45,722 nt of DNA from Candidatus Bathyarchaeota archaeon (GCA_026014665.1 JAOZHX010000015.1:1-45722); one strand, 5' to 3'. Shown: positions 1 through 8,765, counted from the stretch's first letter. Numbers and translations: made by a program. The notes: generated from the sequence alone by a model not told the origin.

Positions 1-1
1 A

Positions 2-109
2 GCTGAAGGTGCAATCACCTACACAAACCAAACCGACATAGAAAACCACCAACTAATAGTGCTAAGCAACCAAATTAAGGAGCTGATACACAATGAAAAA
101 ACAGGCTAA
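2..109 (+). CDS. C-terminal end of an unidentified protein (partial)
   Basis: An open frame runs in from the left edge and stops with TAA at 107-109, giving the last 35 residues of a polar protein that ends in NEKTG. Too little remains to assign a family. The frame has no stop from base 2 onward and its residue make-up is ordinary, but at this length it could be chance. Confidence 0.3.
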   Translation, partial: AEGAITYTNQTDIENHQLIVLSNQIKELIHNEKTG

Positions 110-202
110 ATTCCAGTCAAATCTTTTGAATCCCAGCGGGCCCGCCAACCATTTCTTTAGATGGCTCATGGTAAAACTAACAAGGTAAATTTGGGGAACA
201 GC

Positions 203-420
203 TTAGTTTTTTACTCTCATTTTGCCTATGTAATATCCGCAAAGACTGCCCAATATTAGGCTAGCGCTCGTGACTGCAGAAAACATGAAGACTGACTATC
301 AAGCGCTGTCGGAGCTGTTGTTTGTAAATAGATTGTGTATGGTGTTTCAATTGCAACCCAAATTATCATGCTGTAAAAGAAGGATATCTTTGATAGCGGC
401 ATACCGATGCCCAAGGCAAG
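203..420 (-). pseudogene. Remnant of a membrane protein, frame broken
   Basis: On the minus strand one frame reads LALGIGMPLSKISFFYSMII from 420 downward and a second frame continues from about 290 as VFMFSAVTSASLILGSLCGY and ends in KMRVKN at TAA 205-203. A single-base indel near 290-300 would join them into one piece with two hydrophobic segments and a basic C-terminal tail. It lies just downstream of the propeller/glycosyltransferase gene on the same strand, so it may be the decayed end of that gene or a separate decayed gene. No start codon or ribosome site is convincing. Confidence 0.3.
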
Positions 421-438
421 CTAACCACAGCTGATTCG

Positions 439-2844
439 CTAGTGTTTGTCAAGATTCGAATCCGACAAGCACAGGCGCCCTCTTTTAAGGCGTAGTGGAA
501 ATTTTGTTGCAACCCATTGAAGGAAACTGCTTATGGCAAGAGCAAAGGCAGGCATCGCCGGCAGGATGTACCAGTAAATCTTTGTTTGGGCAAAACTAAA
601 AACAACAAACACAACTGCCACCCAGATAACAAGCAACATATCTGCCTTTGAACGCCTCATAAACGCCCGAAACACACTGAGCGCTCCTGCAAAAGGCAGC
701 AACCCAACCCAAAGCAAGTTTTCGCCTGTTACTAAGTAGTTAAAGTAGAAGAGGTAGCTGCCAACGTGCCCTTCAAGAGGGGTGACAGCCCGAGAAAAAA
801 CGCAGTAGATGAAATAGCATTCCCAAAAGTCCTTGAAACGAAGCGCCATGTAAAAGACATAGGGTAGAAAAATCAGGAGGGCAGCTGCCCAAAAAAGCAT
901 AAACCGTTTAGTAAATAAGAATCGTATGTTACGTTTAGCTACTGAAAAATAAATAATTAATATTATCGGGATGAGGAGTGCTTGGATTTGCTTTGTCATC
1001 AAGGCTAGACCAAAAAACACGCCGCTAACAACCGCATATCGACTAGTGCCTTCTTTTTCCTCATCTATCAACAGCAAATAGATGCTCGCCAACATGAAAA
1101 ATAGGAGCGGCCCATCAGTCATCGCGTGCGTTGCAAACGCGTAGAACGTGGTAAACGTTCCCAAAACAATAATCGATAAAAAACCAACCTGCCTATTGTA
1201 GAGCCGTTTACCCAAAAAGAAAATGACAACTAACGACAAAGCGCCAAACAGGGGGTTCCAAAACCTGGTAGCAAAATTGCTGACTCCAAACAGTTGGTAT
1301 GACAGCGCCATCAGCCACATCAGTAACGGCGGCTTTCCTGCCCAAATTGCAGGTTCACCAAACGACCAGGGCAAGAGATAATCTCCGCTCTTAATCATGT
1401 GATAGGCCATCTGAGAATAGGTTTTTTCATCAGCAGCCCAAAGCGGTCCAGCATTTAAACTAAGGAAGAAAATAACAGTGAAAATTGCGATTGTTATTAT
1501 GCAGAGGATGTTGATATTTGTTATAAACCATGATTTGGCAGGGACGTTTGAGACGCTGCTATTCTGTTTTCGGGTTAGACGTGAAAAGCGAACCATACGA
1601 ACGACAGTATAGGTAATGAGTATGAATGCGATGCATGCAAGTACGTCGAAAATGATTATTCCGCCCAAGGCCATGTTAGGCTTAAACTGCGTTGGTTCCG
1701 CAGGGGAATCGGATAGTGTCAGTGCATAGACATGATAGTCGTGGGAACCAACGTATAGGGTTCCGTTGACGATTGCTGGGGAAGAATCAACGTTAGATTT
1801 GGTTGCAAACGTCCATTTCTTTGCTCCAGAAAAGGCGTCAATGCAGTAGATGTTGTAGTCTTCTGAGCCCACAAACACATTGCCGTCAGAGACAGTTGGC
1901 GAAGACATAACCATGTATCCTGTCGCTGCCTGCCAAACCTTCTTTCCCGTGCTGGCGTTTAAACAATAAACACTACAGTCTTCAGAACCAACGTAAACGT
2001 AGCCGTATGCTATGGCGGGCGAAGTTCTTACGGTGTCTTGTGTTGCGTATTTCCAAACCTTAGCACCTGTGGATGCGTTGAGCGCCCAAACGTAACCTTC
2101 GTATGAACCGACGTAAACAAGCCCATTGCTTACGCTTGGCGAATTTTCATTACTTCCAGTATGCACACACCAGATTTGTTTGCCATTGGTTGCGTTGACT
2201 GCGTAAACGCAAAAATCATCACTAGCAAAAAAGACGACTCCGCCAGCTATGGCAGGCGATGAGAAAATGCGTTGAGATGTCGGAAATTTCCAAATAAGGT
2301 TTCCATTAGAAGCGTTTAAGCAAAAAAAATCATGCAGTCCTGAACCGACGTAGACACGATCATCCAATACCGCCGGGCTTGACCGAACATAACCGCCCAC
2401 TTCCACTATCCAAGCAGGTGAACCAGTCGCAATGTCTATGCAGTAAACCCAACCGTCGTCTGAACCAACGTATACTCGACCTTCATAGATGGCAGGGGAC
2501 GAATTTACTTCATGACCAGCTGTGACATTCCAGATTAGTTCTCCGTTGGAGGCATTTAGGCAGTAGAGAGTGCAGTCTTTGCAGCCTACAATAACTCGGC
2601 CATCAGCTACTGCGGGTGAAGACCAAACTGATGCTCTCGTTCCAAACTTCCAGAGTTGCTTTGCTGAATTTGCTTTGCCTCCACCTGTTGCGTAGCCGCT
2701 GTGGCTTGCGTCATGGCGAAAAGATGCCCACTCGCCGCCATTGAGGTTGGAAGAATCGGTGTTTTGGGCGGTTACTGATATGCTGTAGGATAGGGTGAGA
2801 AGGAAGATGATAAGAAGGCTTAGCAATAGTTTATGCTTGTTCAT
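439..2844 (-). CDS. PQQ-type beta-propeller fused to a GT-C (PMT/ArnT-like) glycosyltransferase
   Basis: About 801 residues. A signal peptide or first membrane helix (residues 5-27) is followed by eight or so repeats of the type ASTGKKVWQ...SSPAV..G.VYVGS to about residue 380, a PQQ/WD40-like propeller placed outside the cell. Then come a membrane helix near 395-415 and a multi-helix GT-C region to the end. In the first loop of that region is DEKTY, matching the acidic pair conserved in protein-mannosyltransferase and ArnT-type lipid-linked sugar transferases. The protein probably moves a sugar from a polyprenyl-phosphate carrier to a surface acceptor. The ATG at 2844 is preferred to the GTG two codons upstream. 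The C-terminus may be shortened, as membrane-like coding remnants follow it. Domain calls are strong; the substrate is unknown. Confidence 0.85.
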   Translation of the reverse strand: MNKHKLLLSLLIIFLLTLSYSISVTAQNTDSSNLNGGEWASFRHDASHSGYATGGGKANSAKQLWKFGTRASVWSSPAVADGRVIVGCKDCTLYCLNASNGELIWNVTAGHEVNSSPAIYEGRVYVGSDDGWVYCIDIATGSPAWIVEVGGYVRSSPAVLDDRVYVGSGLHDFFCLNASNGNLIWKFPTSQRIFSSPAIAGGVVFFASDDFCVYAVNATNGKQIWCVHTGSNENSPSVSNGLVYVGSYEGYVWALNASTGAKVWKYATQDTVRTSPAIAYGYVYVGSEDCSVYCLNASTGKKVWQAATGYMVMSSPTVSDGNVFVGSEDYNIYCIDAFSGAKKWTFATKSNVDSSPAIVNGTLYVGSHDYHVYALTLSDSPAEPTQFKPNMALGGIIIFDVLACIAFILITYTVVRMVRFSRLTRKQNSSVSNVPAKSWFITNINILCIITIAIFTVIFFLSLNAGPLWAADEKTYSQMAYHMIKSGDYLLPWSFGEPAIWAGKPPLLMWLMALSYQLFGVSNFATRFWNPLFGALSLVVIFFLGKRLYNRQVGFLSIIVLGTFTTFYAFATHAMTDGPLLFFMLASIYLLLIDEEKEGTSRYAVVSGVFFGLALMTKQIQALLIPIILIIYFSVAKRNIRFLFTKRFMLFWAAALLIFLPYVFYMALRFKDFWECYFIYCVFSRAVTPLEGHVGSYLFYFNYLVTGENLLWVGLLPFAGALSVFRAFMRRSKADMLLVIWVAVVFVVFSFAQTKIYWYILPAMPAFALAISSFLQWVATKFPLRLKRGRLCLSDSNLDKH

Positions 2845-2873
2845 CTGCACCTAACAAGAAATCACATGAGTAT

Positions 2874-2884
2874 CTTATATTAAA
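2874..2884 (-). promoter_or_regulatory. Box A promoter of the propeller/glycosyltransferase gene
   Basis: The minus strand reads TTTAATATAAG about 30 bases before the start codon, matching the archaeal TATA box. It predicts a transcript starting close to the start codon with a very short leader. Confidence 0.4.
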
Positions 2885-2982
2885 CCTGTCGAATAATCCC
2901 CAAATAGCGGGTTTCAAAAATCATAAAAGGTCTAAAAAATAAATGGGGGGTTGTTTTCCCTTTTCATTTTTTTAAAGCAAAT

Positions 2983-4218
2983 TTATTTAATTTTTTTGGT
3001 TGCAACCGCGTTCTCGAGTGCCACTACACCTGGAAGTTTTTTACCCATCAAGAATTCGATTAGTGCTCCACCGGCTGTGCTGATGTAGCCAATTTTGTTT
3101 GTTAACCCGTATTCTTGGATGGCTGCGATGGTGTTTCCGCCGCCTGCTAGGCTGAAGGCTTTGCTGTCCGCGATGGCTTCGAAGACTTTTTTGGTGCCAT
3201 AGTTGAATTCTTTGTTCTCGTATACACCCATGGGTCCGCTGACAACGATTGATTTTGCATTTTTAATCAGTTTGGCGTATTTTTCTACGGTTTTCTTTCC
3301 GATGTCAAATATTGAATTTTCGGTTGGCAGCTCACTTACGCTGATTTCTTTACGTTTGCCATTCATGTCCAAGGCAACGTCGACTGGAACGACGACTTTC
3401 TCGCCGTACTGCTCCATCAAGGCTTTGATGCCTGGAATAAGTCCGGTTAACTCTTTTTTGGCGAGGAAATCCATGTTTTTCTTTCCAAGGTCAACGCCTT
3501 TTGCCGCCAAGAACAGCTGAGAAGTCACACCGCCCACAACCACAAAGTCCGCTATGCCGTTGCCAAGTACGTACTTGCTGATTTCTAGGCTGTCATCGGC
3601 TTTGGCTCCGCCCATAACGTAAACACAGGGCTTCTCTGGTTTCTCGAGTGCTTTGCTGAGTGATTTAAGTTCTCGTTCCATTATGCGTCCAGCGGCTGAG
3701 GGCAGGACTGCAGTGAATCCAACCATAGAAACGTGTCCTCGGTGAGCTGCAGCGAATGCATCGTTAACGAACAAGTCGGCTAGCGGCGCTATATTTTGCA
3801 CTAATTCGGTTTTGCTTGCATCCTCAGGAGACATAGATTTGGTTTCTTTGTCCCAGCTGCGCACGTTTTCCAAAACAAGGATTTCTCCGCCCTGTAACGC
3901 TTTTATGGCTGCTTTAGCTTTGTCTCCGAAAACATCGTCGACGTATTTGACTGGGCACTTGAGGATTTTCTGGAGGATTTCAGCGTGTTCCTTTAGCGGT
4001 GTGTAGTCAGGGTCGCCTTTTCTGCCTTGATGTGCTAAGATAACTGTTTTGGCACCTTTCTCAGCGAGTTCTTTGAGGGTCGATTCAGCGTGAGCTCGGA
4101 TTCGCACGTCGCTTGTTACTTTTTTTGTTGCTGGGTCAATTTCTGAGTTAAAGTCCACTCGGACAAGCACTACTTTGTTTTTTACATCAAAATCATCTAG
4201 TGTTTTGTACTTTGCCAT
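2983..4218 (-). CDS. pgk: Phosphoglycerate kinase
   Basis: Interconverts 1,3-bisphosphoglycerate plus ADP and 3-phosphoglycerate plus ATP in the cytoplasm. The 411-residue protein has the family signature VLVRVDFNSE near the N-terminus, the substrate-binding HQGR and HRGH motifs, VMGGAKADDS, and a C-terminal nucleotide loop AGGGNTIAAI. Length is normal for archaeal enzymes. The ATG at 4218 (MAKYKTLDDF) is preferred over an in-frame GTG at 4230 because the GTG itself sits in the GTGAG ribosome site. It lies 75 bases downstream of gap on the same strand, so the two steps of lower glycolysis are probably one operon. Confidence 0.97.
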   Translation of the reverse strand: MAKYKTLDDFDVKNKVVLVRVDFNSEIDPATKKVTSDVRIRAHAESTLKELAEKGAKTVILAHQGRKGDPDYTPLKEHAEILQKILKCPVKYVDDVFGDKAKAAIKALQGGEILVLENVRSWDKETKSMSPEDASKTELVQNIAPLADLFVNDAFAAAHRGHVSMVGFTAVLPSAAGRIMERELKSLSKALEKPEKPCVYVMGGAKADDSLEISKYVLGNGIADFVVVGGVTSQLFLAAKGVDLGKKNMDFLAKKELTGLIPGIKALMEQYGEKVVVPVDVALDMNGKRKEISVSELPTENSIFDIGKKTVEKYAKLIKNAKSIVVSGPMGVYENKEFNYGTKKVFEAIADSKAFSLAGGGNTIAAIQEYGLTNKIGYISTAGGALIEFLMGKKLPGVVALENAVATKKIK

Positions 4219-4292
4219 GTTGGTTCTCACTTCAATTAGTGTATGGAAAATAAAGAAAAAGATAGGAAGGATTTAAGGTTTGTTTGCTTGCT

Positions 4293-5312
4293 TTAGAAGC
4301 CTGCTTTTTTGCCTATCATTTCGATGAATTCAACCATGCGGTTGCTAAAGCCCCATTCGTTGTCGTACCAAGCGAAGACTTTAACGAAGTTGCTCTTCTC
4401 ACCCAAAACCATGGTTAACTGTGCATCGAAAACGGCTGAGTAAGTGCTATGCAACACGTCGCTGGAAACGATTGGGTCTTCAGTGTACTGCAAGATGCCT
4501 TTGAGTTCGCCTTCAGCGGCTTGCTTCATGGCGGCGTTGATTTCTTCTTTCGTAACGTCTTTGCTTAGGACAGCTGTTAAGTCTACGATGCTCACGTCAG
4601 CTGTGGGGACACGCAGCGAGTAACCGTTCATTTTGCCTGTGCAACTTGGCAAGACCAATCCGATGGCTTTTGCTGCACCTGTGCTGGTCGGGATGATGTT
4701 GAGGGCTGCTGCACGTGCTCGGCGAGCATCTTTGTGCACGAGGTCTTGGATACGTTGGTCGTTTGTGTAACTGTGGCAGGTGGTCATTAATGCCTTTTCA
4801 AGTCCAAAGTTGTCGGCTAAGACCTTGCTGATTGGTGCTAGGCAGTTGGTGGTGCATGAAGCGTTTGAGAGGATGTTGTGTTTTTCATGGTCGTACTGGT
4901 CGCCGTTTACACCGAGGACAAAGGTTGCATCTGGGTTTTCTGCTGGTGCTGAGATGAGGACTTTTTTGGCTCCTGCTTGGAAGTGTTTGCTTGCGCCTTC
5001 GCGGTTAGTGAAAAGGCCCGTGGATTCTACAGCTAGGTATACTCCAAGGTCTTTCCATGGCAGTGTTGCGGGGTCTTTAGTGCTTAGGACTTTGAGGGTT
5101 TTTCCGTTGACAATTAGGTCGTTGCCTTTAACTTCGACGGTTCCTGGGAAGCGTCCATGGATTGAGTCGTATTTTAGTAGGTGGGCGTTGGTTTTTGCGT
5201 CTGCAAGGTCGTTGATGGCTACAAAGTCGATCTTTGCGTTGCGTTCAAGGGCTGCGCGGTAGAGGAGTCTTCCGATTCTTCCAAATCCGTTAATTCCAAC
5301 TTTTATCGCCAT
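4293..5312 (-). CDS. gap: Glyceraldehyde-3-phosphate dehydrogenase, class I (bacterial type)
   Basis: Oxidative phosphorylation of glyceraldehyde 3-phosphate to 1,3-bisphosphoglycerate, directly feeding the pgk product encoded next. The 339 residues begin with the Rossmann motif [11 protein letters not shown], carry the catalytic motif [11 protein letters not shown] (Cys153) and end with [11 protein letters not shown]. These are hallmarks of the class I enzymes of bacteria and eukaryotes; most archaea use the distant type II enzyme. Asp35 in the position after the second strand favours NAD over NADP. The start is preceded by GGTGA seven bases upstream. Presence here suggests old transfer from bacteria or early shared ancestry within the group. 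Confidence 0.97.
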   Translation of the reverse strand: MAIKVGINGFGRIGRLLYRAALERNAKIDFVAINDLADAKTNAHLLKYDSIHGRFPGTVEVKGNDLIVNGKTLKVLSTKDPATLPWKDLGVYLAVESTGLFTNREGASKHFQAGAKKVLISAPAENPDATFVLGVNGDQYDHEKHNILSNASCTTNCLAPISKVLADNFGLEKALMTTCHSYTNDQRIQDLVHKDARRARAAALNIIPTSTGAAKAIGLVLPSCTGKMNGYSLRVPTADVSIVDLTAVLSKDVTKEEINAAMKQAAEGELKGILQYTEDPIVSSDVLHSTYSAVFDAQLTMVLGEKSNFVKVFAWYDNEWGFSNRMVEFIEMIGKKAGF

Positions 5313-5531
5313 TTATAATTCACCATTTTAATGAGTCAGTACAAGAGAAACCCACTTAATAGTTTTTCCGACAAAAACACCGAGCAACCACTAACAACCC
5401 CCTTTAATTCAGTTGCTCCTCAAAGAAAACGCTCCTTTAAATCGGTAGCAAAATTCTTTCGTTACGTCGGGTTTTTCAGGGGCAATTATTACTACTTTAC
5501 AAGCGTTTAAGACTCCTATGCCATGGCTTGC
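5313..5531. other. Intergenic region upstream of gap
   Basis: Holds the gap promoter region: on the minus strand an AT-rich box A-like ACTATTAAG lies about 45 bases before the gap start. The rest shows no gene I can support. A 47-codon minus-strand frame (5409-5552) is discussed among rejected items. Confidence 0.4.
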
Positions 5532-5740
5532 AAAAAAAATCAATCTCAACATACTGCAACAACCACAAGAACACCTTTCCAACATGAAACCATGTTAGCC
5601 ATGTGGAAAAAAACACTTGCCCCACACGCAAAAACAAACAGAAAAACAACCCAAACCCAAAAAGCAACCCCAACCACAAGCCATCTTGTGGCGCCCCAAA
5701 AACATCCACACCCACATAAAGAGAGAAAACAACCATAAAC
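5532..5740 (-). ncRNA. Candidate novel structured small RNA, copy 1
   Basis: A T/G-rich (minus strand) segment that recurs at 39581-39800. Seen in the sequence: box A on the minus strand at 5761-5772, which predicts a start near 5740; a hairpin CCACAAG-ATGG-CTTGTGG near 5680-5697; a second hairpin AACATG-GTTT-CATGTT near 5580-5596; and an eight-T run at 5539-5532 that could end transcription. Both hairpins are kept in copy 2 with changes that pair on the minus strand through G-U but would not pair on the plus strand. A one-base length difference between copies shifts any shared reading frame, which argues against coding. Function unknown; it could also be a decayed repeat. Confidence 0.5.
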
Positions 5741-5760
5741 GAACAAGAAATTTTTTAGCA

Positions 5761-5772
5761 AATTATTTTATA
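5761..5772 (-). promoter_or_regulatory. Box A upstream of the candidate small RNA
   Basis: The minus strand reads TATAAAATAATT, a near-perfect archaeal TATA box. It stands between the stop of the beta-helix gene (5778) and the candidate RNA, with no protein start at the expected distance of about 25 bases downstream. Confidence 0.5.
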
Positions 5773-5777
5773 GTTAA

Positions 5778-6698
5778 CTAAGCACCAAACTCACTGAAAA
5801 CTCCGTAATCATAACAAAAGTCGTCTGCTCCACTGTTACCAAAAAATTTTATACCGCTTGATAACCAAGGACGCGGGAAAACATCAAAAGAGATTGCAGA
5901 GCCTTCACCCGAAAAAACGTTGCCTGTTATTATAAAATTACCATTTGAACTCGAAAAAGTTATTCCTGTAGAATTGGCGCCTTCTACAAAAGTGTTGTTT
6001 CTTATCGAAACAACTTCACTGACATCCATAAGGAATAAGCCTATGCCGCCCTGAATCGATGCGGAGCCATCTCTTTCTTGGTATTGTTCAACGGTAAAGT
6101 CGTTGCTGGGAGTGTTAAAGATGTTATTTTCAATAGTCAGATTGCTTCCAGCCGGAAACATTATAGCGTTATTTAGGTAATCTTGGAAAATGTTGCCTAT
6201 ATAGTTTGAGTTGATAGCTAAGCCTTGGATGCAATTATAGAACCCTTCAAACTGACAATTGTAGACGCTTAAATTGTCACTCAAACCCCAGCCAGATGAA
6301 TTTCCATCATAGAAGTAAATTGCACAGTTATCCGGATGGCTGTAGGCGATTAACTGTTTAAAATGAATCGATTGGAAGGTTACATTGTGGAGGGTTATCC
6401 AGTCTTGGTAGAGTTCGCCATCGATTTTGAAAGGTTGCCCGTATGGTTCATTATAGGCTTTTCCGCTATCATGGATGAAAATTGGCCATTGACTCACCGA
6501 TATAAGCGTCGCGTTGTTTCCAATCAAGTTAACGTTATCTTTCATAATGATGTTGCTGACTGGGTAGAATGTTCCCTGCAAGTAAACATTACATGGTGTT
6601 GTGCGTTCTTCTGGGAGAGCGTCTAAGGCATTTTGAATTGCTTGCACAGGGTCGCCTGTTTTGCATGAATAGCCATAATCTGTTGTTACCTCAAACAC
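5778..6698 (-). CDS. Secreted right-handed beta-helix protein, C-terminal part (frameshifted)
   Basis: 306 residues with the repeated Asn/Gly-rich pattern of parallel beta-helix proteins (for example INSNYIGNIF, LTIENNIFN, VVSIRNNTFVEG, GNFIITGNVFSG). It begins with the usual opening of such domains, a coil rich in Asp/Gly followed by NVNLIGNNATL. Such folds are found in pectate-lyase-like and carbohydrate-binding surface proteins; no catalytic residues can be identified. The formal start is a GTG at 6698 inside the end of the upstream frame, 8 bases overlap. The upstream 126-residue frame supplies the missing signal segment, so this is probably one gene split by an indel near 6690-6720. Confidence 0.6.
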   Translation of the reverse strand: MFEVTTDYGYSCKTGDPVQAIQNALDALPEERTTPCNVYLQGTFYPVSNIIMKDNVNLIGNNATLISVSQWPIFIHDSGKAYNEPYGQPFKIDGELYQDWITLHNVTFQSIHFKQLIAYSHPDNCAIYFYDGNSSGWGLSDNLSVYNCQFEGFYNCIQGLAINSNYIGNIFQDYLNNAIMFPAGSNLTIENNIFNTPSNDFTVEQYQERDGSASIQGGIGLFLMDVSEVVSIRNNTFVEGANSTGITFSSSNGNFIITGNVFSGEGSAISFDVFPRPWLSSGIKFFGNSGADDFCYDYGVFSEFGA

Positions 6699-7071
6699 AG
6701 GTTGCGTTGATTGATTTGTCGGCGGCCGGCGTTTCTGATTGGTAAGTGGTTATGAAATCACTCCCACCTCCATTAGAGGCAATCGTAAGGGCGTTGCCGT
6801 TTTGTGGTAATAGTTCGTGTGCCACATCGTTTGAATAGTTCTCGTCTGGAGTGGCGGATTGAATCCTGTGCTCAGAAAGTGAACCTAAGCTTAAACTAAA
6901 ACAGATTAAAGTAACCAACAGTAACTTGATAACTCTTTTGCCAAGTTTATTAGTAGAGCCATGAACCTGTTTACTTGACGTAGGGTGAATGGATAGTGCC
7001 CTACCGATAGCGCATCTCTGGCTTTGCGTGAGACGGAACTTTTTCATTTGTTTGTATTCCTTCTTAATCAT
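6691..7071 (-). CDS. N-terminal part of the split beta-helix protein
   Basis: 126 residues: a long basic N-terminal stretch, a hydrophobic segment KLLLVTLICFSLSLGSLS typical of a secretion signal or anchor, then a Ser/Thr/Asn-rich linker. The stop TGA lies inside the beginning of the beta-helix frame. In the other frame the linker continues without a gap as TQPVFEVTTDYGYS. The simplest reading is one secreted beta-helix protein of about 430 residues broken by a frameshift, either real decay or an assembly error. The basic segment before the hydrophobic stretch is unusually long (about 50 residues). Confidence 0.55.
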   Translation of the reverse strand: MIKKEYKQMKKFRLTQSQRCAIGRALSIHPTSSKQVHGSTNKLGKRVIKLLLVTLICFSLSLGSLSEHRIQSATPDENYSNDVAHELLPQNGNALTIASNGGGSDFITTYQSETPAADKSINATCV

Positions 7072-7294
7072 AAATTGTCTGTTTAGAAAATAAATGCATT
7101 TCTGAGCTCTTTTTTGCTAAAAAGGATTAATTATGTTTATTTTAGTTTAAAATAGTTTATTTTTGTCTAATTCACTTTAAGCACTGTTTTTTCGTCACTA
7201 AATCCACTGCCCTAAGAATGTTTCAATTTAGAGTAAACACCGATTATTTCGAGAGGCACTTTTGTGGACAAACAAAAATCTAAGACCTTAGACT

Positions 7295-8023
7295 TTAAGA
7301 GAGGGTTCTAAGGGCATGTGGAATTATGGTCAGATCCTTTGCTATGTAGTCTGGTGTTTGCTTACTTATTTTGAGGTCTTTTAATCTGTTGAATTGCGAA
7401 GGGATGAATATTGTTTTTAACCCTGCCTCTTTGGCACCCTTAATATCTTCTATTGGGCTATCACCTACGTAAACTGCGTCTCGCGCTTCGATTCGGAGAC
7501 GATTTAAAGCGTCTTGGAAGATGCGGCGGTCGGGTTTTCGCCATCCATTCTCGTCTGACACAACTATACTGTTGAAGTAGCGGTCTATGCCGACTTTTCT
7601 TAGGCTTCTGTGGATAACAGGGGCATGAGTGAAGTTGGAGATTAAGCCAACCTTGCACTCTTCGGCAACCTCACGAAGCAATTGTTTTGCACCATCTCGC
7701 AGTTCAAGGGTATCTATGAAGTCTTGGAAAAAAACGTTGAGCGCTGCCCTAACGTGTGAATCATCCGCAGTAACTTTATAGCCAAGGCTACATAGCGCTT
7801 CAGATACCCAAATGGCGTTTGTAACTTCTTTGAACTGTTCATATCGAACTTTGCGGTATTTTTCATGTGCTTCAATGTATGCCGCAAGAAACCGATCTTT
7901 AGCAACGTCAAAGCCTTCAGCCACTAAGGCATTGTAGAGTTTTTGGCGTGAGGTTGTCATACTGTAGTTTCTGCAGTTCACAAGAGTACCGATGTAATCA
8001 AAGATTACCGCTTTAGGAGACAT
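7295..8023 (-). CDS. HAD-family hydrolase (phosphatase-like)
   Basis: 242 residues from ATG 8023, chosen because GAGGG stands seven bases before it. Motif I is FDYIGTL with the nucleophile Asp9, motif II lies in LISNFTHAP, the conserved Lys in WRKPDRRIF and motif IV in VYVGDSPIEDIKGAKEAG. The second aspartate of motif I is replaced by Ile, as in dehalogenase-like rather than strict phosphatase HADs, so the substrate cannot be named. Four-helix cap inserted after motif I (C1 type). It overlaps the end of the upstream Mrp-type gene by 11 bases and is thus probably translated together with it. Confidence 0.85.
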   Translation of the reverse strand: MSPKAVIFDYIGTLVNCRNYSMTTSRQKLYNALVAEGFDVAKDRFLAAYIEAHEKYRKVRYEQFKEVTNAIWVSEALCSLGYKVTADDSHVRAALNVFFQDFIDTLELRDGAKQLLREVAEECKVGLISNFTHAPVIHRSLRKVGIDRYFNSIVVSDENGWRKPDRRIFQDALNRLRIEARDAVYVGDSPIEDIKGAKEAGLKTIFIPSQFNRLKDLKISKQTPDYIAKDLTIIPHALRTLS

Positions 8024-8765
8024 TGGGATTCCCTCTGTCAATTAAGGCTTTTTTGATTTGCGGCATAGCTGAACCCAGGGCTGTAGCCATCAATTTTTCT
8101 GGATTGCCGATGGAAGCTTCGACTTGTGCATCGAAGGGAACTTCACCCAGATATTTTATCCCAAGCATTATGGTTTCTTTTGCTATCGCGTCTGATTTGC
8201 TCATCTTCATGTTTTCTATTATGCCAAGTATGGGCATTTTAAGTTCACAGAGTAGGGCAACTTGTTTTTTGACTACTTCAAAAGCCAAAAGCGACGGGGT
8301 CGTGACGATTAAGTACTCGATGCGCTGAACCAGCCGCATTAAATCAAGAACCGCGTCGCCGATTCCAGGAGGCATGTCTATAACTAAGAAATCTAGAGCG
8401 CCCCACTGCGTAACCGATAAAAGCTCGATGAGAGCATTTGAAACGTCGCCTCCTCGCATCGGCGCAGGGTTGTCGCCGACATAGTAGACAAGAGACATGT
8501 ACTCTAAACCGTAAACAATCGGGGGCACTATGCCTTTTTCTTCTCTGGGCTGCACATTTTTTGGGATACCTAAGATTATGTGAGTTGAAGGACCGGTAAA
8601 ATCTAAATCAAACAAACCAACCCTAAAGCCCTCGTTAGCCAAAGATAATGCTAAAGCAGTTGAAACCATGCTTTTTCCAACGCCTCCCTTGCCGCTAGAG
8701 ACTGCGATGATCCGCCTGATTTTTTCTAGCCGTTGATTAATTATGCTGTAACGTGGATCAATCAA
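8013..8765 (-). CDS. Mrp/MinD-type P-loop ATPase, probable archaeal HypB-type nickel chaperone
   Basis: 250 residues with the deviant Walker A motif SSGKGGVGKS (residues 23-32), the switch region DLDFTGPS and VIDMPPGIGD, as in Mrp/NBP35 ATPases. Thermococcales use an ATPase of this family in place of the normal GTPase HypB, acting with HypA to insert nickel into NiFe hydrogenase (established for Thermococcus kodakarensis). Here the gene overlaps hypA by four bases (ATGA), the arrangement expected for that pair. No CxxC iron-sulfur scaffold motif of ApbC/NBP35 proteins is seen at the C-terminus, which favours the nickel role. An iron-sulfur role remains possible. Confidence 0.82.
   Translation of the reverse strand: MIDPRYSIINQRLEKIRRIIAVSSGKGGVGKSMVSTALALSLANEGFRVGLFDLDFTGPSTHIILGIPKNVQPREEKGIVPPIVYGLEYMSLVYYVGDNPAPMRGGDVSNALIELLSVTQWGALDFLVIDMPPGIGDAVLDLMRLVQRIEYLIVTTPSLLAFEVVKKQVALLCELKMPILGIIENMKMSKSDAIAKETIMLGIKYLGEVPFDAQVEASIGNPEKLMATALGSAMPQIKKALIDRGNPNVS

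Noticed and set aside
5409..5552. A 47-codon minus-strand frame containing VVIIAPEKPDVTKEFCYRF
   Set aside because: Residues look protein-like, but there is no ribosome site, it starts inside the candidate RNA and spans its T run. It may be the relic of a gene end; not listed as a CDS.
5497..5761. Hydrophobic Trp/Gly/Val-rich frames on the minus strand of the repeated element (also at 39548-39796)
   Set aside because: Composition follows from the T/G-rich strand. Copies differ by a one-base indel that moves the frame relative to the conserved hairpin, so RNA is favoured over protein.
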